NCBI RefSeq assembly: GCF_013426205.1
Contig: NC_089422.1
Location: 9,141,001-9,205,000 of the forward strand
DNA length: 64,000 bases
Direction: 5' to 3'
Source of the DNA: Metarhizium brunneum
Lineage: Eukaryota; Ascomycota; Sordariomycetes; Hypocreales; Clavicipitaceae
Part shown: piece after piece, positions 49,293 to 61,499 of the stretch
How positions within the stretch are numbered: the stretch's first letter is position 1
How the letters are laid out: each line of letters begins with the position of its first letter
Translations under genes and position numbers: made by a program
The notes under the pieces: model-generated
What the model saw: only the letters and a program-made list of their open reading frames with translations
Databases searched by the model: none
Told to the model about the DNA's origin: nothing

Positions 49293-50399
49293 AGACTGAA
49301 TTCCCCTAAAGCTGCTTCTCTATTATCACTATTGTTTCTCGGACAAATATTCATGCATCTCCTTGTCCTACTAATGAGCATTTAATGGACGAGACAAGGT
49401 TCTTGAGCTACATACGACCTTCTAATACGAATAATTTACTTGATCCCACGGCCACCCACTGATTGATTCTCTGCTTTTCCCAGCATCTCCAAGACGTACG
49501 TAAATGGGGCGCAGCCCAGCACGGATGTCAAATTGCAATCTGGTCCTTTGATGACCACGGTTGTGCCGAAGAAGTGCTAAAAGTAATCCCCATGCTCCAG
49601 GCTTCTCCTGTGGAATGGCCCAACTGAGTCCTTGTCACGACGGGTTGACAGGTGTCGAGACTCTGGTGGCGAGCAACATTCTATAACCCCCTTTTCACCG
49701 TGGACTCTATGCTTCTGAAAGAAGATGGAGTGGCTAGGCCCTTCTTGTCGATGCATGTATGGCAGACAGACCAATACCACCAAAGCTTGCTGCTGCGTCG
49801 TGTCTAGCGTCCCAGGTCTACCTCTCCATGTCCGTGACCCAATACAAATCTGGCTTTATGACGCTGCGATGTTTCCATCCAGCACTGCTGCCAATATAAC
49901 CCTGAAGCTCCCTGGCCAATACGCTGTGCATGAACATGCGCTACTTTGACAAAAACAACTGGCCGATAATTACTGACTACCTACGCTGTGCTTCGCCGGT
50001 GGGAGTTTTGTGTCCGGACCCGGGGACGCGGGACCGGGATGCGCCTCGAATAGCCCAGCTCGAATAGAGTGTTTGACGTATAAACGCCAGGTGGTAAATA
50101 GTCCAGTCCGATACGCATCAACAGCACCGCCAGGAAACAAATGGCGGAAAGGTGTGGTGCTATAAAGACCCCGATTATATCTACAAAACTGACTGCACAA
50201 CTCAATACACTTGGTCCAATAATACTACAAGAGACATTCAATGTTAATAGATTGGAATTTCTGCCAACGCGGGATGCACCATGTCCGTGGCGGACTGCAA
50301 GGAAAACGTGGCAGTACTCTTGCAACTCTTCTGGTTAAGCTACGAGGCCTTGATACTCCCACAAAAGATGACCAACTCCAATTACAGTAGCTGTGCGGA
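49293..50399. other. Convergent 3' spacer
   Basis: Lies between the stop codons of ERG9 and the second subtilase. No gene, repeat or RNA was recognised. Confidence 0.5.
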
Positions 50400-52085
50400 T
50401 TAATTCGAGGCGGCGCCGTTTCCCTGTGTACCCCCCTTGACCGGGCCATTCTCATCCAGGAACGTATTCTTATCTTTTTGGTTTCCGTTGTTGGCAATCA
50501 GGGGCGTTGTGTCTCTTCGGCCGCCCTCCACCGTAGCATCCGTGTCCTTGGAGAGGTTCTTCAGCAGGGCGGTTACTTTGGCGGGGTCGCTGACATTCTC
50601 CAACCGCATCAAATAGTTGGCAAGGCCGGCAACATGGGGAGAGGCTATAGATGAGGTCGGTCAGTTGTGGCCAAGGGGGACAACGGTCTTGATGCTTGAA
50701 CTCTTACCCATGCTGGTCCCGCTCTTAGTCGACACATCACTGTCAGACTCGATGCCACAAGACTGAACATCCACACCAGGGGCATTGATATCGACACTCG
50801 GGCCAAAGTTTGAGAAGCCAGCCTTTTGATCCGTGGTGGCATTTACGGCGCCAACGGTGACGGCGTTGGGGGCAGCGGCTGGCGATACGTTTTTTGCGTT
50901 TTGCTGTAGGACGATGTTAGCGCTCGTTTCATCTCGATGACAGTGGCAGACTTGGCCATTTGGAGCGACATGCATTCTCGTTTCCGGCTGCCACCACAGG
51001 AAGAACACCGGCTTTGAAGACATTGTTTATGGCCATGTCCAAGGCCTTTGACCGGCCTCCACCCAAGGACATGTTCATAGTTGCCGCCTGGGGTTTGGTC
51101 TTATTCACGTCTTCAACAACACTCTGCAAGCCTGCGATAATGTCCGCATTTGTTCCTTGGCCCTTGGCATTCATGACCTTGACGCACTTGACCGTGGCCA
51201 ATTTAGCAACACCAAACCTCGCGCCAGCAATAGTGCAGGCGACGTGGGTGCCGTGGCCGTTGGCGTCGGTTGCCTACGCATCATTAATATGCCAAGCGGC
51301 CACGTAGAGTCCTTGGAGGGGTCTACAACATACTCTCTCGCCTTTAACAAAGTTGGCAATCGTAGTAGCACGCCCTTGAAAATCCCGGTGGGTGGTTCGA
51401 CAGCCAGAGTCAACCACGTAGGCAGTAGTGCCGTTGCCCGCAGATGAGTCGTACACGTAAGATCCTACAAATTTTCCCCTCTCCAGTCAGTCGATGCAGT
51501 CGCAGGAAGTTTGAAGGACGAAAGCCTAGAGTCGGGGGGTTATTCACCTTTTTTTGCTTGCTCGCCTACGGGAGCCGCTTCTGACAATCGCTGCAATCCA
51601 ACAGGGGCATTTGTTTGTTCAACAAGCTCCTGTGTCGAAAACCACGTGTTGTTCTCGACATAATCCACCCCGTCATACTCGCCAACCTCCAACGCCATGG
51701 ATTCCTCGGCTTCGAAATTCATGGCATGCCAGTTGTTTATCTGGAAGGACCGGACGTTGGTCGAAAGTGGCTGGCCTTCGAATCCACGTTTGTTCAGGTT
51801 GCGCTTCTTGAGTTGGGAAGAGACGGAGGCCGTCATGGCCTTGACATCCGCGGCGCTGGTGGTATTCTTGTAGACAACGATGTAGCTGTTGGGGACGATC
51901 CTTGATTTAGCTTTGACATTGCTCTTTGCTGGAGTGGGCGAAGCATTCTTGTCGCCGTTCCGGCTGGAGCCAAGGCCGAGGAGGCTCAAGAGGCCGCCGT
52001 CGCCGCCGATGGGAGTGGGAAAGGCGGCAATCAGCTGTGCCCAGAGGAGGACAGCTCCAAGAACCATGTTCTTGATGGACGTCAT
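50400..52085 (-). CDS. Secreted subtilisin-like protease (S8), intact active site
   Basis: Five exons: 52085-51548, 51464-51334, 51273-50974, 50903-50708 and 50644-50400, giving 469 aa. Signal peptide about 1-21, then a 150-residue propeptide with I9 signature ([14 protein letters not shown]). Catalytic Asp (VVDSGC), His (GHGTHVA) and Ser (SGTSMASPH) are present, and the oxyanion Asn is kept (VAAGNEN), unlike the subtilase at 1709. The third intron (50904-50973) appears to have a GC donor (GCATGT): this is the only junction that restores the proteinase K spacing between AAGN and NVSPA. The C-terminal 60 residues are a polar Asn/Gly/Lys-rich tail beyond the usual domain end. A TATA-like TTTATACA lies about 90 bp upstream. 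Confidence 0.9.
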
Positions 52086-55000
52086 GACGGGCTAAAATTG
52101 TAAACGGACAAAGTCCTTATTGACAGTGATGAACAGTGACGGCCGATCCCGCGGATCGCTCCGCCGGTATGTATAAATGGCGAAAACAAGAAACCAAACG
52201 ACGGACAATCCACCTAGAGTCGGTCTAGAGGGAATTCGACAAAAAAAGAAGAAAAATCAACGTTCAACGCTGCTCGGAACTCGCTGGAACAACTTGACGA
52301 AGAGAAGAAAATGATGGATGCCGACCTGCCGGATCTATCAGATTACAGGAATCGCAACAAACAGAGGGACAGGACGAAGAAAACATGGGCATCCAAGGGA
52401 AGAAATACTGCAACAAATGACGTGAAACAGGGTTTGAATTACAAGGAGAATGATTGAGAGGCATGGTGGACATGGGGGGGGCCGAATAGCCTCGAGACAA
52501 GATGGATATTGTCGCATCTTGGCCTCAATCTCGCGATGGACGACATGGCTCTGCCAGTAATTCTGACTGGGCCCAGCAAATGAAGTGCTGAGCCCAGCAA
52601 ATGAAGTGCTGAGCCCACGTGGTAAGACGTCTCATGATGTGGCCGAATCGCGGCCGCATGGAGGCAGCATCTGGGACATCTGGGGCATGGAGTGTATCTC
52701 ACGGGTTGAGCACGACGTGCCTGCCAAGACGGAGCACTCCAACGGCAGCAACTCGCAAGGATAGTAGTTGTCAGGGATGAGACTGAGCACGAGGCAAGCC
52801 CTCCTTGGCTGCGGCGTGAAGCGCCGCCATATGGTTTCGAAAAAGGCCTTGGGCGGCGTCGATGGCGATGGAGCTGGGGCCGTCAAGGCCGGACCAGTCA
52901 AGTCAATGCCAAGACTCGACAATAGCTGACCCGGCCAAGCGGACCAGGTCCAAACGCCGGGCGCGTGTGAGCAACCAGGGTGGCAGCGACGAGATCGGAT
53001 CAGGGGCCGGCTCGCCGAGTATGTACAGATGTCAGCTCCAGACAGTTTATTGCGCGGTGCAATAACAGATGGCCGAGGCGCATTGGAAAGGCGGAGCAGG
53101 AGAAGAGTCAAGAGTCAAGACTGGTGAGCCAGCCTGTCCACTGGGAAGGAGCGACAGCCGGGGCGGACATGGAACCTTGCTCGTGCCGTCGGATAGGCGC
53201 AGATGTGCCAAGTGCTACTCTGAAATTTACGTCTATTAATGCTTCCTTTCCGCACTCTGCATATTTCAGCCACAGCGCCTGATGAATCTAACCTCGCCAA
53301 GAGAAAAATTAAAGAAATAAGGCAGTCCCCAAGGTTAATTGGCAAGTGGAGCTAAATCGCGGCATGCTGCACATGAGTGCCTCCATGGCCCCTTGGTGCC
53401 CCGTGCCCCCGTGCCCCCGTGCCAAGCCATCCCCTCATACGGCTGCGGTTTTGCCTCGATCGACCCAGCTCGAATGGGCAAGGCCAATATCAATCTCTCC
53501 TTGCGTCTGGTGACTCGGCTCATCAATCGATATATTCTGCTTCTCCGCCGTCATGGGCAGCGTAGTCCGTCTTGGTCCAGTCTACTCTGTTCACGAACCA
53601 GCAACCCCACACATCAGAAACGCCGCACGCTTCGACGCCAGACCTTGGGGACTGCTGGCCTCATTTGTTTTTGTCGCAGATTGAGGTGCGCTCCTATTTG
53701 AAACCTGCTTCGGAAACCAGCCCGTGCAGTCCTTTTGTTATGATTCCGCAACAGCTTGTCGTCATTCCACGCCTCTGAAGTGTCCAAGCCCGTGATGCGG
53801 CGATGATCATTGTTTCGATCCACGAGGCGGCTCGTGAATCCTCGCATCCGTACATCTTCCTGAGAACCCCAGTGCATGGAAATGAATGGCAAGCTGCAGC
53901 TGCCAGACGCAGCCTCTATCAAAGCTTACGCCCTGCCCGCCCGACCAAGACAAGATGGGCGGCCCCAACTCTGTCCTGCTGCCTATTTCGAAGCGAGGAA
54001 ACCCTCCTGAGTCCTGAGTCCTTGCCACCCCTCGGACGAGTTCGCCTTATTCAAGTCATGAGCCATCTAGCGCTCGGAGAACTGAGCTCCGTGTATGCCC
54101 GCGCCGTTGTGCCTCGGCCTTACTATCAAGCAGCAGGGGGGTTCTTGGAAGCGGATATACTCCCTGGCACGAAATAGCGTTTTCTCCCCTTGGCCTAGAG
54201 GGACTTCATGCAAGACACGACGTGCAAGCGCAGTGTGTGCAATAATGGGAGCCGGTTCCCCGTGTGTAAGCCAAGGAATAAAACAACAATGCAAAAAGGA
54301 AGTAATTACGCGAAAAAACGTCAGCAAAGCCCACGGCCGGGCGCTAGCGAGTCGCTGCACGACACAATGACTTGAAAGAAGCTCTGACACACTGGTTTGA
54401 TCGCCAACCTTTCAGCCCGGCCGTCCTAAGTTTTCGGTCTGATGGTCAATTGTATCGCAGGCACTTGTGTCAAGTAGAGTCAGTCGCTTTTATGCTCCAA
54501 GCACGACCCCATTCGCCCGATCTACTAGCATCGTATCCCAGGGCAGAACTTGACTTTTTTATTTTCCCGCTTTTCAAGTTTTCAAGGCGTTTCTCATCCG
54601 GCTTGAATTCCTGGGACTGGGCTGCATTTTTCGGAGTGTTCTTGTCGCGTGTGGATGCTGATAGGAACGGTTCCTGTTGCCATGTTCCTCCAATGACGTC
54701 AACCTCTGGCCCTTGGTTTGATCCGCCCACGCGGAAGTGTATACAATTGATGCCGTGGAGGTTGCCGAAATTCTGGGCAGTTTTATAATGCTTCATGCGC
54801 GCCCTGCGAATCAGTCTACCGCGGGGAAAATCCCTTGGTCACAAACGGGGTCCTTTGGCGCCGCGGCTGCGTAATGCATCGCCCAATAGCGCCGCTCGCT
54901 GCTTTCTGAGGGAGACAGAGGCACTAGCACAAAAGACGGCCAAGTGAAGCTGAAAGAGAATTAATTGTTTTTTTTTTCCAACAATCCTGCTGGCGTGGTT

Positions 55001-56443
55001 CATCGGGGCGCGCCGGAACGACCCTGCTTATGCTTGGGGTGCCAGGTGTCCGATTACGACTCGAGTCGAGAGTCGCGGAAGCATCATATCGCATTTATCC
55101 CATTTCCTGTGATTTATTTCTCCCAGCAGATGTCTCTTTCTAGGCGACTTTTGACACATTGCGGAAGAAAGCTTGCTATTCATACCCAATTTGGGTTTGC
55201 AACTCATCCGCGCCAGGTATCAACTGTGGGCATCCGCAAAATTCCGCATGCATGTTTCTCGAAAATCTCCATGGGTCGTATCAGTCCAGTTTTATTTGCG
55301 TTTCGGTCATTCCATTTTCCTAACTTTACGCCTGCTTTTCCGTCGGTGGCCGAGCGTTGCTCACAGTCTTAGCAAGATGCTGGACGACGCAGACGGCCGT
55401 GTCGACAGCATGCCAGACGGCTTTTGAAACGACCGCCCGCGTACAGGTTTGCAGAAAGTTGGTAAAGCATGAGTAACTGACTATATTCATAACAGCGATT
55501 GGGAAATCTAACGAGAAATCATCTCTCTCACATTTCTTAACTCACACAAGAATCGAGGTCGAAGGCTGTACCCTGGGATAGATGATACTTGGAACACGGT
55601 TTCGGTCAAGTATCCTTCTTAATGGTACAAGTACGCCTTTGCTTATTTTTCTCAACGTCGAATATTAGTGCACTAATTTCAAATGATAAAGGACCTGGGG
55701 CCAACTCTTTCGGCCATATATATACATATGTATCTATATGTAGCCTTCTTGTCCAGGTTTTTCGGGGCTATAATGTGCCGCTAAGCAAGGGCAAGTTGAA
55801 CCCCGCCAGAGGAGGTATCAAGAGCGCAGTGGCAAACCTGCCAGCTTTACATAGGGTATATTGGGCTGAAGGCCACCAGACTGTTTTGAATCTTCTTATT
55901 TAGTTCCATTGTTAAACGCGGTTCTCATTGTGTCGGAAGCTTGATGAGTCCCTATCAAGGGGTAGGTGTCCTTTGTTGCTGTGATCCCATTCTTCTCGTC
56001 AGTTCATCTGCGGCCTAAACGTACTGTTCCAATATTCTGCGATGGGAATTATATAAATTCCAATAAAGCTATAGCAGAAGCTTGACGTGCGCCACGCGTA
56101 GAAAAAGTCGACTGATTTCGCCTTACAGAGGATAATATCACCTGGAGCCCAGCCGCCACGACGACGATATCGGTACCGGGTAGGACGACCAATTAGAAGT
56201 CGACGGTAAGACTATGACGGCAACGCGGCCGGACCCGGACTGCTCGCCCGCACGATGCTAAAACCCCCCACTGGACGTCGCAACGGTGGTGCAACTGGAT
56301 CGATTCTTCTCACCTCACCCTCGGGCCCCGACACATGCACGTTTTACGCAAAAACTACATTTAATTTAAACGTCATCGACTAGCCCATTCCACAATCACA
56401 CAGAAACGTCTCGCGACGCGCCAGCAACAAGCAGCAGCCCGTC
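52086..56443. other. 4.4-kb gene-free region
   Basis: The longest stretch in this window without a supported gene. It contains a 21-bp direct duplication with the word CAGCAAATGAAGTGCTGAGC (about 52565-52612) and C-rich runs (53395-53425), but no frame with family similarity. It may serve as a long upstream region of the bZIP gene or hold non-coding transcripts. Confidence 0.5.
52565..52612. repeat. Two-copy direct repeat, about 21 bp
   Basis: CCCAGCAAATGAAGTGCTGA occurs twice in immediate succession. It includes an AGCA...TGCT imperfect inverted motif. Probably a local duplication. Confidence 0.8.
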
Positions 56444-57139
56444 ATGGCACCGGCTCCCAAGCGGCCCGTTCGTCCGGCCGAGCGGGCAGCCAGACTCCGC
56501 AGCAGCCAGCGCAAGCACAAGGACAAGGTGAAGCACCGCATCATCGACCTCGAGTCCAGGCTCCTCGCCACGGAGCGCAGGCTCGAGCGAGCCCTGTCCG
56601 CCATATCCGCCCTGTCAGACGGACTGCGCGCCGTCGCCGAGCAGAACAAGCGCCTGCAGCCGCGGCGATGCAGCTCCGAGCCCCTCACCAGCAACCCGTC
56701 GTCGTCGCGCGCGGCGCAACTCTCCGAGGCAGCCTCCCGCAGGCAAGAGGAGCACGTGCGGAAGCTGACTCTCCCCTGGGAGAACGACGCCAACCCGGAG
56801 GACTTTTCGTGGAGCTCTGCCCTTTTGGAGGGCGTCAACATCGGCGAGCGCGGGGACACGGGGCCGGCGGCCTCGTCGAGCTCCGCGGTCGGGGGGGATG
56901 GGTGCGCGGACGAGTCGACGCCGGGCACATGCGAGGGCGGAAGCCTGGACACGCATGGCACCGCGGCGTCGGAGGAAGGCCCGGCAGAGGAGCTGCCGCA
57001 CGAATCCTACGACGGCGTCGACATTGCTGCTATGCGGGACTGGATCGACCCCCGGTTCGAGAAGGCGTATGGCGCGCCGGACGGGGGCAGGATACAGCCG
57101 CCTTCGCTGTTTGCGCTGATGGATTTTATCAGCAGTTAG
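56444..57139 (+). CDS. bZIP-type transcription factor
   Basis: Single exon, 231 aa. The basic region (about residues 13-33, RAARLRSSQRKHKDKVKHR) runs into a heptad-patterned helix (IIDLESRL, LLATERRLERALSAISAL), an arrangement seen in fungal bZIPs of the RxRxxQRRxR subtype that lack the invariant Asn of classical bZIPs. Here that position is Leu. The C-terminus has an acidic, Ser/Gly-rich middle and a conserved-looking end (AAMRDWIDPRFEKAYG, then PSLFALMDFISS). Nuclear DNA-binding role inferred. Members of this subtype often regulate secondary metabolism or stress genes, but no such cluster is adjacent. The 4.4-kb upstream spacer is notable. Confidence 0.7.
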   Translation: MAPAPKRPVRPAERAARLRSSQRKHKDKVKHRIIDLESRLLATERRLERALSAISALSDGLRAVAEQNKRLQPRRCSSEPLTSNPSSSRAAQLSEAASRRQEEHVRKLTLPWENDANPEDFSWSSALLEGVNIGERGDTGPAASSSSAVGGDGCADESTPGTCEGGSLDTHGTAASEEGPAEELPHESYDGVDIAAMRDWIDPRFEKAYGAPDGGRIQPPSLFALMDFISS

Positions 57140-57497
57140 ACTCTGGTGTCTTTGTTTGCGGGCTGCGAGGGGCTTCGTCTGCCGCGGGCAACGGGATCGG
57201 GGTGTACTTGTCATTGATGCTACTTGGGTTGAGAGAGATGCGACTTGGTTGCGACGCTGAACGTTGGGACGAAGCTGGCCAGTGGCTCTTGATGAAAGCA
57301 CCATTGAAACGTCGAGTCAAGTTGGCTGACAGCGTCGCCGTGATGAACCGACAACGCACAATTTACCTCGAGCTGACGAGCGTTGGCGCCGGACCCCCGT
57401 GCATTAGGGGCAGACTTTTGCCAGACATGATGACGGCTTCACACAACGCACCAGACACAACTCGACCTGCAGCCGGCGTCCGGACAGCACACCCCTC
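57140..57497. other. Spacer before the NTPase remnant
   Basis: No independent feature. An ATGATG at 57427-57432 lies out of frame with the downstream NTPase-like reading. Confidence 0.4.
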
Positions 57498-57746
57498 TTG
57501 GCGGCAGCGGCGCCCTCGGCAACCAAGCTCGTCATCGTCGCCTCCGAGAACCCCGTCAAGATCGGAGCGGCGCGCGACGGCTCCTCGCGCATGTTCCCCG
57601 GCGTGCCCGACCAGCCGTCCACGGACCAAGAAACCCTCGGCTCGGTGGGCATCTTGACGGGCGACGTGGTGCGTCGGCAGAGCTACTACTCTGAAGACGT
57701 GGCGTTGGCCTTGATCCCGCTCAAGAGGGCCCAGCTCGCATTTTGA
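57498..57746 (+). pseudogene. Internally deleted YjjX-family inosine/xanthosine triphosphatase remnant
   Basis: The frame begins without an ATG (first start-like codon is TTG) and reads ATKLVIVASENPVKIGAARD, RMFPG, VPDQPSTDQETL. These match the N-terminal third of the YjjX/NTPase family that hydrolyses non-canonical purine nucleotides. It then jumps directly to GSVGILTGDVVRR, SYYSEDVALALIPLK and a stop, the family's C-terminus. About 100 central residues, including the substrate-facing Glu-Gly-Gly segment, are missing, yet the two halves remain in the same frame. A second short gap lies between MFPG and DQP. Intact relatives are about 180-200 aa, so this 82-codon frame is unlikely to be active. 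Confidence 0.75.
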
Positions 57747-59604
57747 ATTTGCGACGTGTACAATGCCAAAAGACCAATTGAAGTCTTTTGGCGCATGCCC
57801 AACACTGCATGTGGCGTGTTCGTTTCCCCCCCAAGACGGGAATCTCGACATCTTGACTCGTGTGCTCGGCACGCAGCAGTTGGGAACCCTGGGCGTGGAA
57901 AGGATTTTAGTAATACATGCGCGTGGCGGCGACTGGCCCATTGTTCCAGAAGAAACCGTCTCAGAAATGGCAGAGTCGTGACTACGGCGTAGGATTGTCG
58001 AGGGTTCTGGTAAACGCCACCGTGCTGGCGCTGTGATGAAAGTATTCAATGGATATGAACATGGAACATGCATGTGGCTCTGCCGGTTCATGACAATATT
58101 GAAGATTTTAAAGATTAAAATACGTACTACTAGTCGAGGGAGGGAGAATGCTGAGGCACGGCCGAGGATCGCGTGGCATCCATGTCGTGATATCAAATGA
58201 CAAATGGTGCCGGAGCCAGAAGGGCGATCAAATTGGCCCACCGCGGCTTGCAGGCTCGCCAGTCCCCTGTGCAAATGCATTGGTTCAATGTTTCTCATCG
58301 ACGGAAATTGGAGGAGCCAGGGTCAGTCAGTACTCCGTACTCCGTAGTATGCGGCAATTCCAGATGAATCCATTGTATCTTTTTTTTTAAATCAATGTTG
58401 ACACATCAATGCATTTGAATGTCAAACTTGCCGGCACCTCCGCCATCTGGGCACGGTGGAGGGCATTTTTGACTGACGCGATGACCTCTTCATGGCCCCG
58501 TCTCACTCAAACTCCATCAGCCCAACGTCGTGGTAGCAAACATGTCAAGTCGGACTGTGGCTCGGTTCGGAGGCGCAGCTACGTGGCTTGTGTGTTGCGT
58601 GATGGTCAACATTGGGCTCCGTCGTCACGGCGTGCCCATCATGGATGCGGCTAGGCAGCAGGCGGGAAGGCGCGGCGGTGCAGGACATGGATGACTTGAC
58701 TTGTTGCAATATATCGTCAGCATCAGTGGTGCTGTGCCGCGTGAGCGACTGGAGAGGGTCGACGAAAAGTGCCAAGGTGCGAGAAGCGCATTGAAGCATC
58801 CAATGTTGAGCATCTCCACCACCCCAAAGAGATGTCTGATCCCTTTTTTGACAAGATCGATCCCTTGGGCGCCGCCATGATAGTTATCCACCCGACTAGT
58901 TGGCACAAGGGAAGATTGAAAATTCAATGTTCAAGGCCGCAAGCATTTGGCAAGGTTTGGCACTAGGGTCCAACTCAATGTTTCCCCTCACATTTGCTCA
59001 TTTGCTCATCTTCTCACATCAACCGACTCACATTTGATCAATCTGCCAAGGGCGGGCGGCCTCAAACTCCTCCCATCCATCCACTCACCTCTCTTCACGC
59101 ACTCGGGGTCATGGCTTGATCCTTTGTAGTCAATGTCACTGGATTGACGCCAGCCCGCCTCGCAAATCCGTCACCTCTCTCTCTCGGCATCCCTCTCTTT
59201 TTCTTCTCCCCCCGTTGCCTTTTCTGCGCCTCACCTACCCAGTAGCCACTTGGCCGCAGCCAAAACGTCGATACTTGGTGCTTCCATCCATTCGTCCTGG
59301 AAAATACCTAAACCCAGTGTTCCCAAGAAAGCGTTCCTTGTTCTGCCTTGTGTCATTCTTCGCCTGGAGCCAGTCAAATCTAATTGACCCCTCTCCTTCT
59401 CCTTCCCCTTCCCCTGCCACGCCCACCTCAAACCGAGTTTTGAATCGCCGTTTCGACTCCGCCTCGACTTGCTGGCACGTTCTTTGCACTTTACACTGGG
59501 CAGCGTGCACCCATATCAATCGCAACGTTTTCGACAATCAAACCGCCGCTGAGAATGCACCCGTTGCCGACCCAGCCATCCGTTCCGCAGACATTGTAAA
59601 ATAG
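57747..59604. other. Intergenic region
   Basis: No gene supported. Contains a T-run at 58380-58388. The last 450 bases are very CT-rich (for example 59170-59220 and 59390-59420), consistent with the leader of the following F-box gene. Confidence 0.5.
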
Positions 59605-61499
59605 ATGCTCCAAGCCGGAATGGGACAAGACACCGACGCCCAAGGCCATGGTGATGGCCATGTTGCCTTGCCCGTCCGAGGTGGCTTCCGAAGCCATGAC
59701 GAACAAATGCACGCCCCCGAATCTGCAGACGACGATTTCAATTCCTTAATGGCCTCGTCCATGGCCACGCTGCTCAACACCGCCTCGAGCCCCGTGTCTC
59801 CTGGCCAGTCGAGTCCTCCGCTGGACCAAGTCAAGAACTCCTTCTTTGTCCCACCAGCGAGGCCGAGCAGCACGCCCTTTCCGCTCCCCGATAACCGCGG
59901 CACTCGCGTGTGCTGCCTCGACGACTCTGACTATGGCACCGACATCGAAATGTTCAACGAGTCCAGCTCGTCCGCGACCGAGAATACCATGGCCCATGCC
60001 TCACGTGCCACGCCATTTGACGAGCTGCCAACTGAAGTCCACGAAGCCATTCTGGACCACCTCTTTGGTTACTGCATTTCGCCAACCTCTAGCAGTGCCA
60101 TGAGAATATCCAGCCTAGCCAAGTGCTGGAGCGGTGCCCAACGACACTGCCGCAGGCGAGAACTCGCTGATTTGGCTCTGGTAAACCAAGTATGGAGAGT
60201 TCTGGTCCAGCAGCGTCTCTACCGCCACGTCAAGCTCAAGGCCACCATCGAATCCATTGAAAATGCAATGATGCACCTGGCCGACAAACCGCACCTGTCA
60301 TGCCACATCAAGCACGTCGAAGTTTGGTTCCCTGTGTTTCAGCCTACCTTTGGCCCACTCGCCCTGTCAAATACCCTCGTCCTCCCAACCGTGACGTCCG
60401 ACGGGCTCACAAATGCCACCTATACCCTGCCGGCAAACAACTGCACGCTGGACGAGGTCTTTCGATTTGTATCCCTGGCACTGCCTTGCGTGCAGGTCTT
60501 GTCTTTGGAGGGCGGCGAACGAAGAAAAGCACCCAAGGTGGTTTGCTTCCGCCACCAAGAGCACCTGCTCTCCGGACGGGCGCTGGAGCCTGTCCCGACA
60601 GTGAGGACGCTCGTGACGAGGGGGCAATGGAATCTGATGAGAGAGACCGGCGACTTCCACGCCATCCTGGGTGCTTTGCCAAATCTAAAGGAGTGGCAGG
60701 CCTCATACAGCAAGCCAAAATCCAAGAGCTACATTACCATGTCCGAATTCGTGCCGTCTTTACCCATGCGCATCACCAGTTTTAACCTGTGCCTCGAGAA
60801 TGACTACAGAAGGGAGGGTGTGATGCCCGCATTCTACGCCAAAGTAGCAATGAAGACGCACATCTGCGCCAGGATGGCCGAGGTCACCACTCGGCTGGAG
60901 CACTTTTCATATACCGGCCGCGTCTGCCACCGTTTTTTTGACATGGCTGGCCGGCTTGCAAATCCAATGACCACAAGGTTGAGGTCAATTGACTTGACTG
61001 TCAAGAATTGTTGTCGCCACTCGAGCAGCTATCACGATTCTGGATCCGGAATACAGGAATTGGGCTTTATCGAGGCCTTTGAACGATTGGTTTTATCTGC
61101 GGTGAGGTCCTTGGACAAGTTCAAAGAGGTCGAGTACCTCCGGATCCGCTTCGTAGATTTAGGTACCTTCCCCCCTCCTCCCCGTGCCACGCGTGCGCTG
61201 TCTGATTGTGTGGGAGTCATTGGCTAACACTTTTTCCAGATTCCATCCTGCCGCCACTGAACCCATACTTTCTCATGGCGAACGGAGAGTGCTCAGGCGT
61301 CTGGAGTGACGCGATTGTGGCGGAACTCTCGCGAGTTCGGCCCAGAGTCCAGTTCACCGAACTCTGCGAGAGTTTCGGCAATATTTCGTACAGCAAGGAC
61401 GGAAGGATGGTGATTATGCCCGAGTACCCACGGACACGGATATCCTCCTTGAAGCTTTCCAACTATCGATCGCTCGCAACGAGAATCACAATCCAGTAA
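59605..61499 (+). CDS. F-box-like protein of unknown target
   Basis: Two exons: 59605-61162 and 61240-61499, giving 605 aa. The first 130 residues are disordered, Ser/Pro-rich. An F-box-like segment starts at about residue 136 (FDELPTEVHEAILDHLFGY) and continues after a short insert with ELADLALVNQVWRVLVQQRLYRHV, the usual helix 3 of F-box proteins followed by the first LRR-like strand. The remainder has irregular leucine-rich strands (HIKHVEVWFPVF, VQVLSLEGG, LKEWQASY, LRSIDLTVKN), typical of fungal F-box/LRR proteins. Likely an SCF adaptor. The start lies 3' of a CT-rich leader and directly after an in-frame stop. Confidence 0.8.

Noticed and set aside
52632..53111. 159-codon minus-strand frame in the long spacer
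   Set aside because: Random-like composition, no homology, no promoter or splice structure.
56668..57657. 329-aa plus-strand frame overlapping the bZIP gene and NTPase remnant
   Set aside because: Spans two unrelated genes in the wrong frame and is Arg/Gly low complexity.
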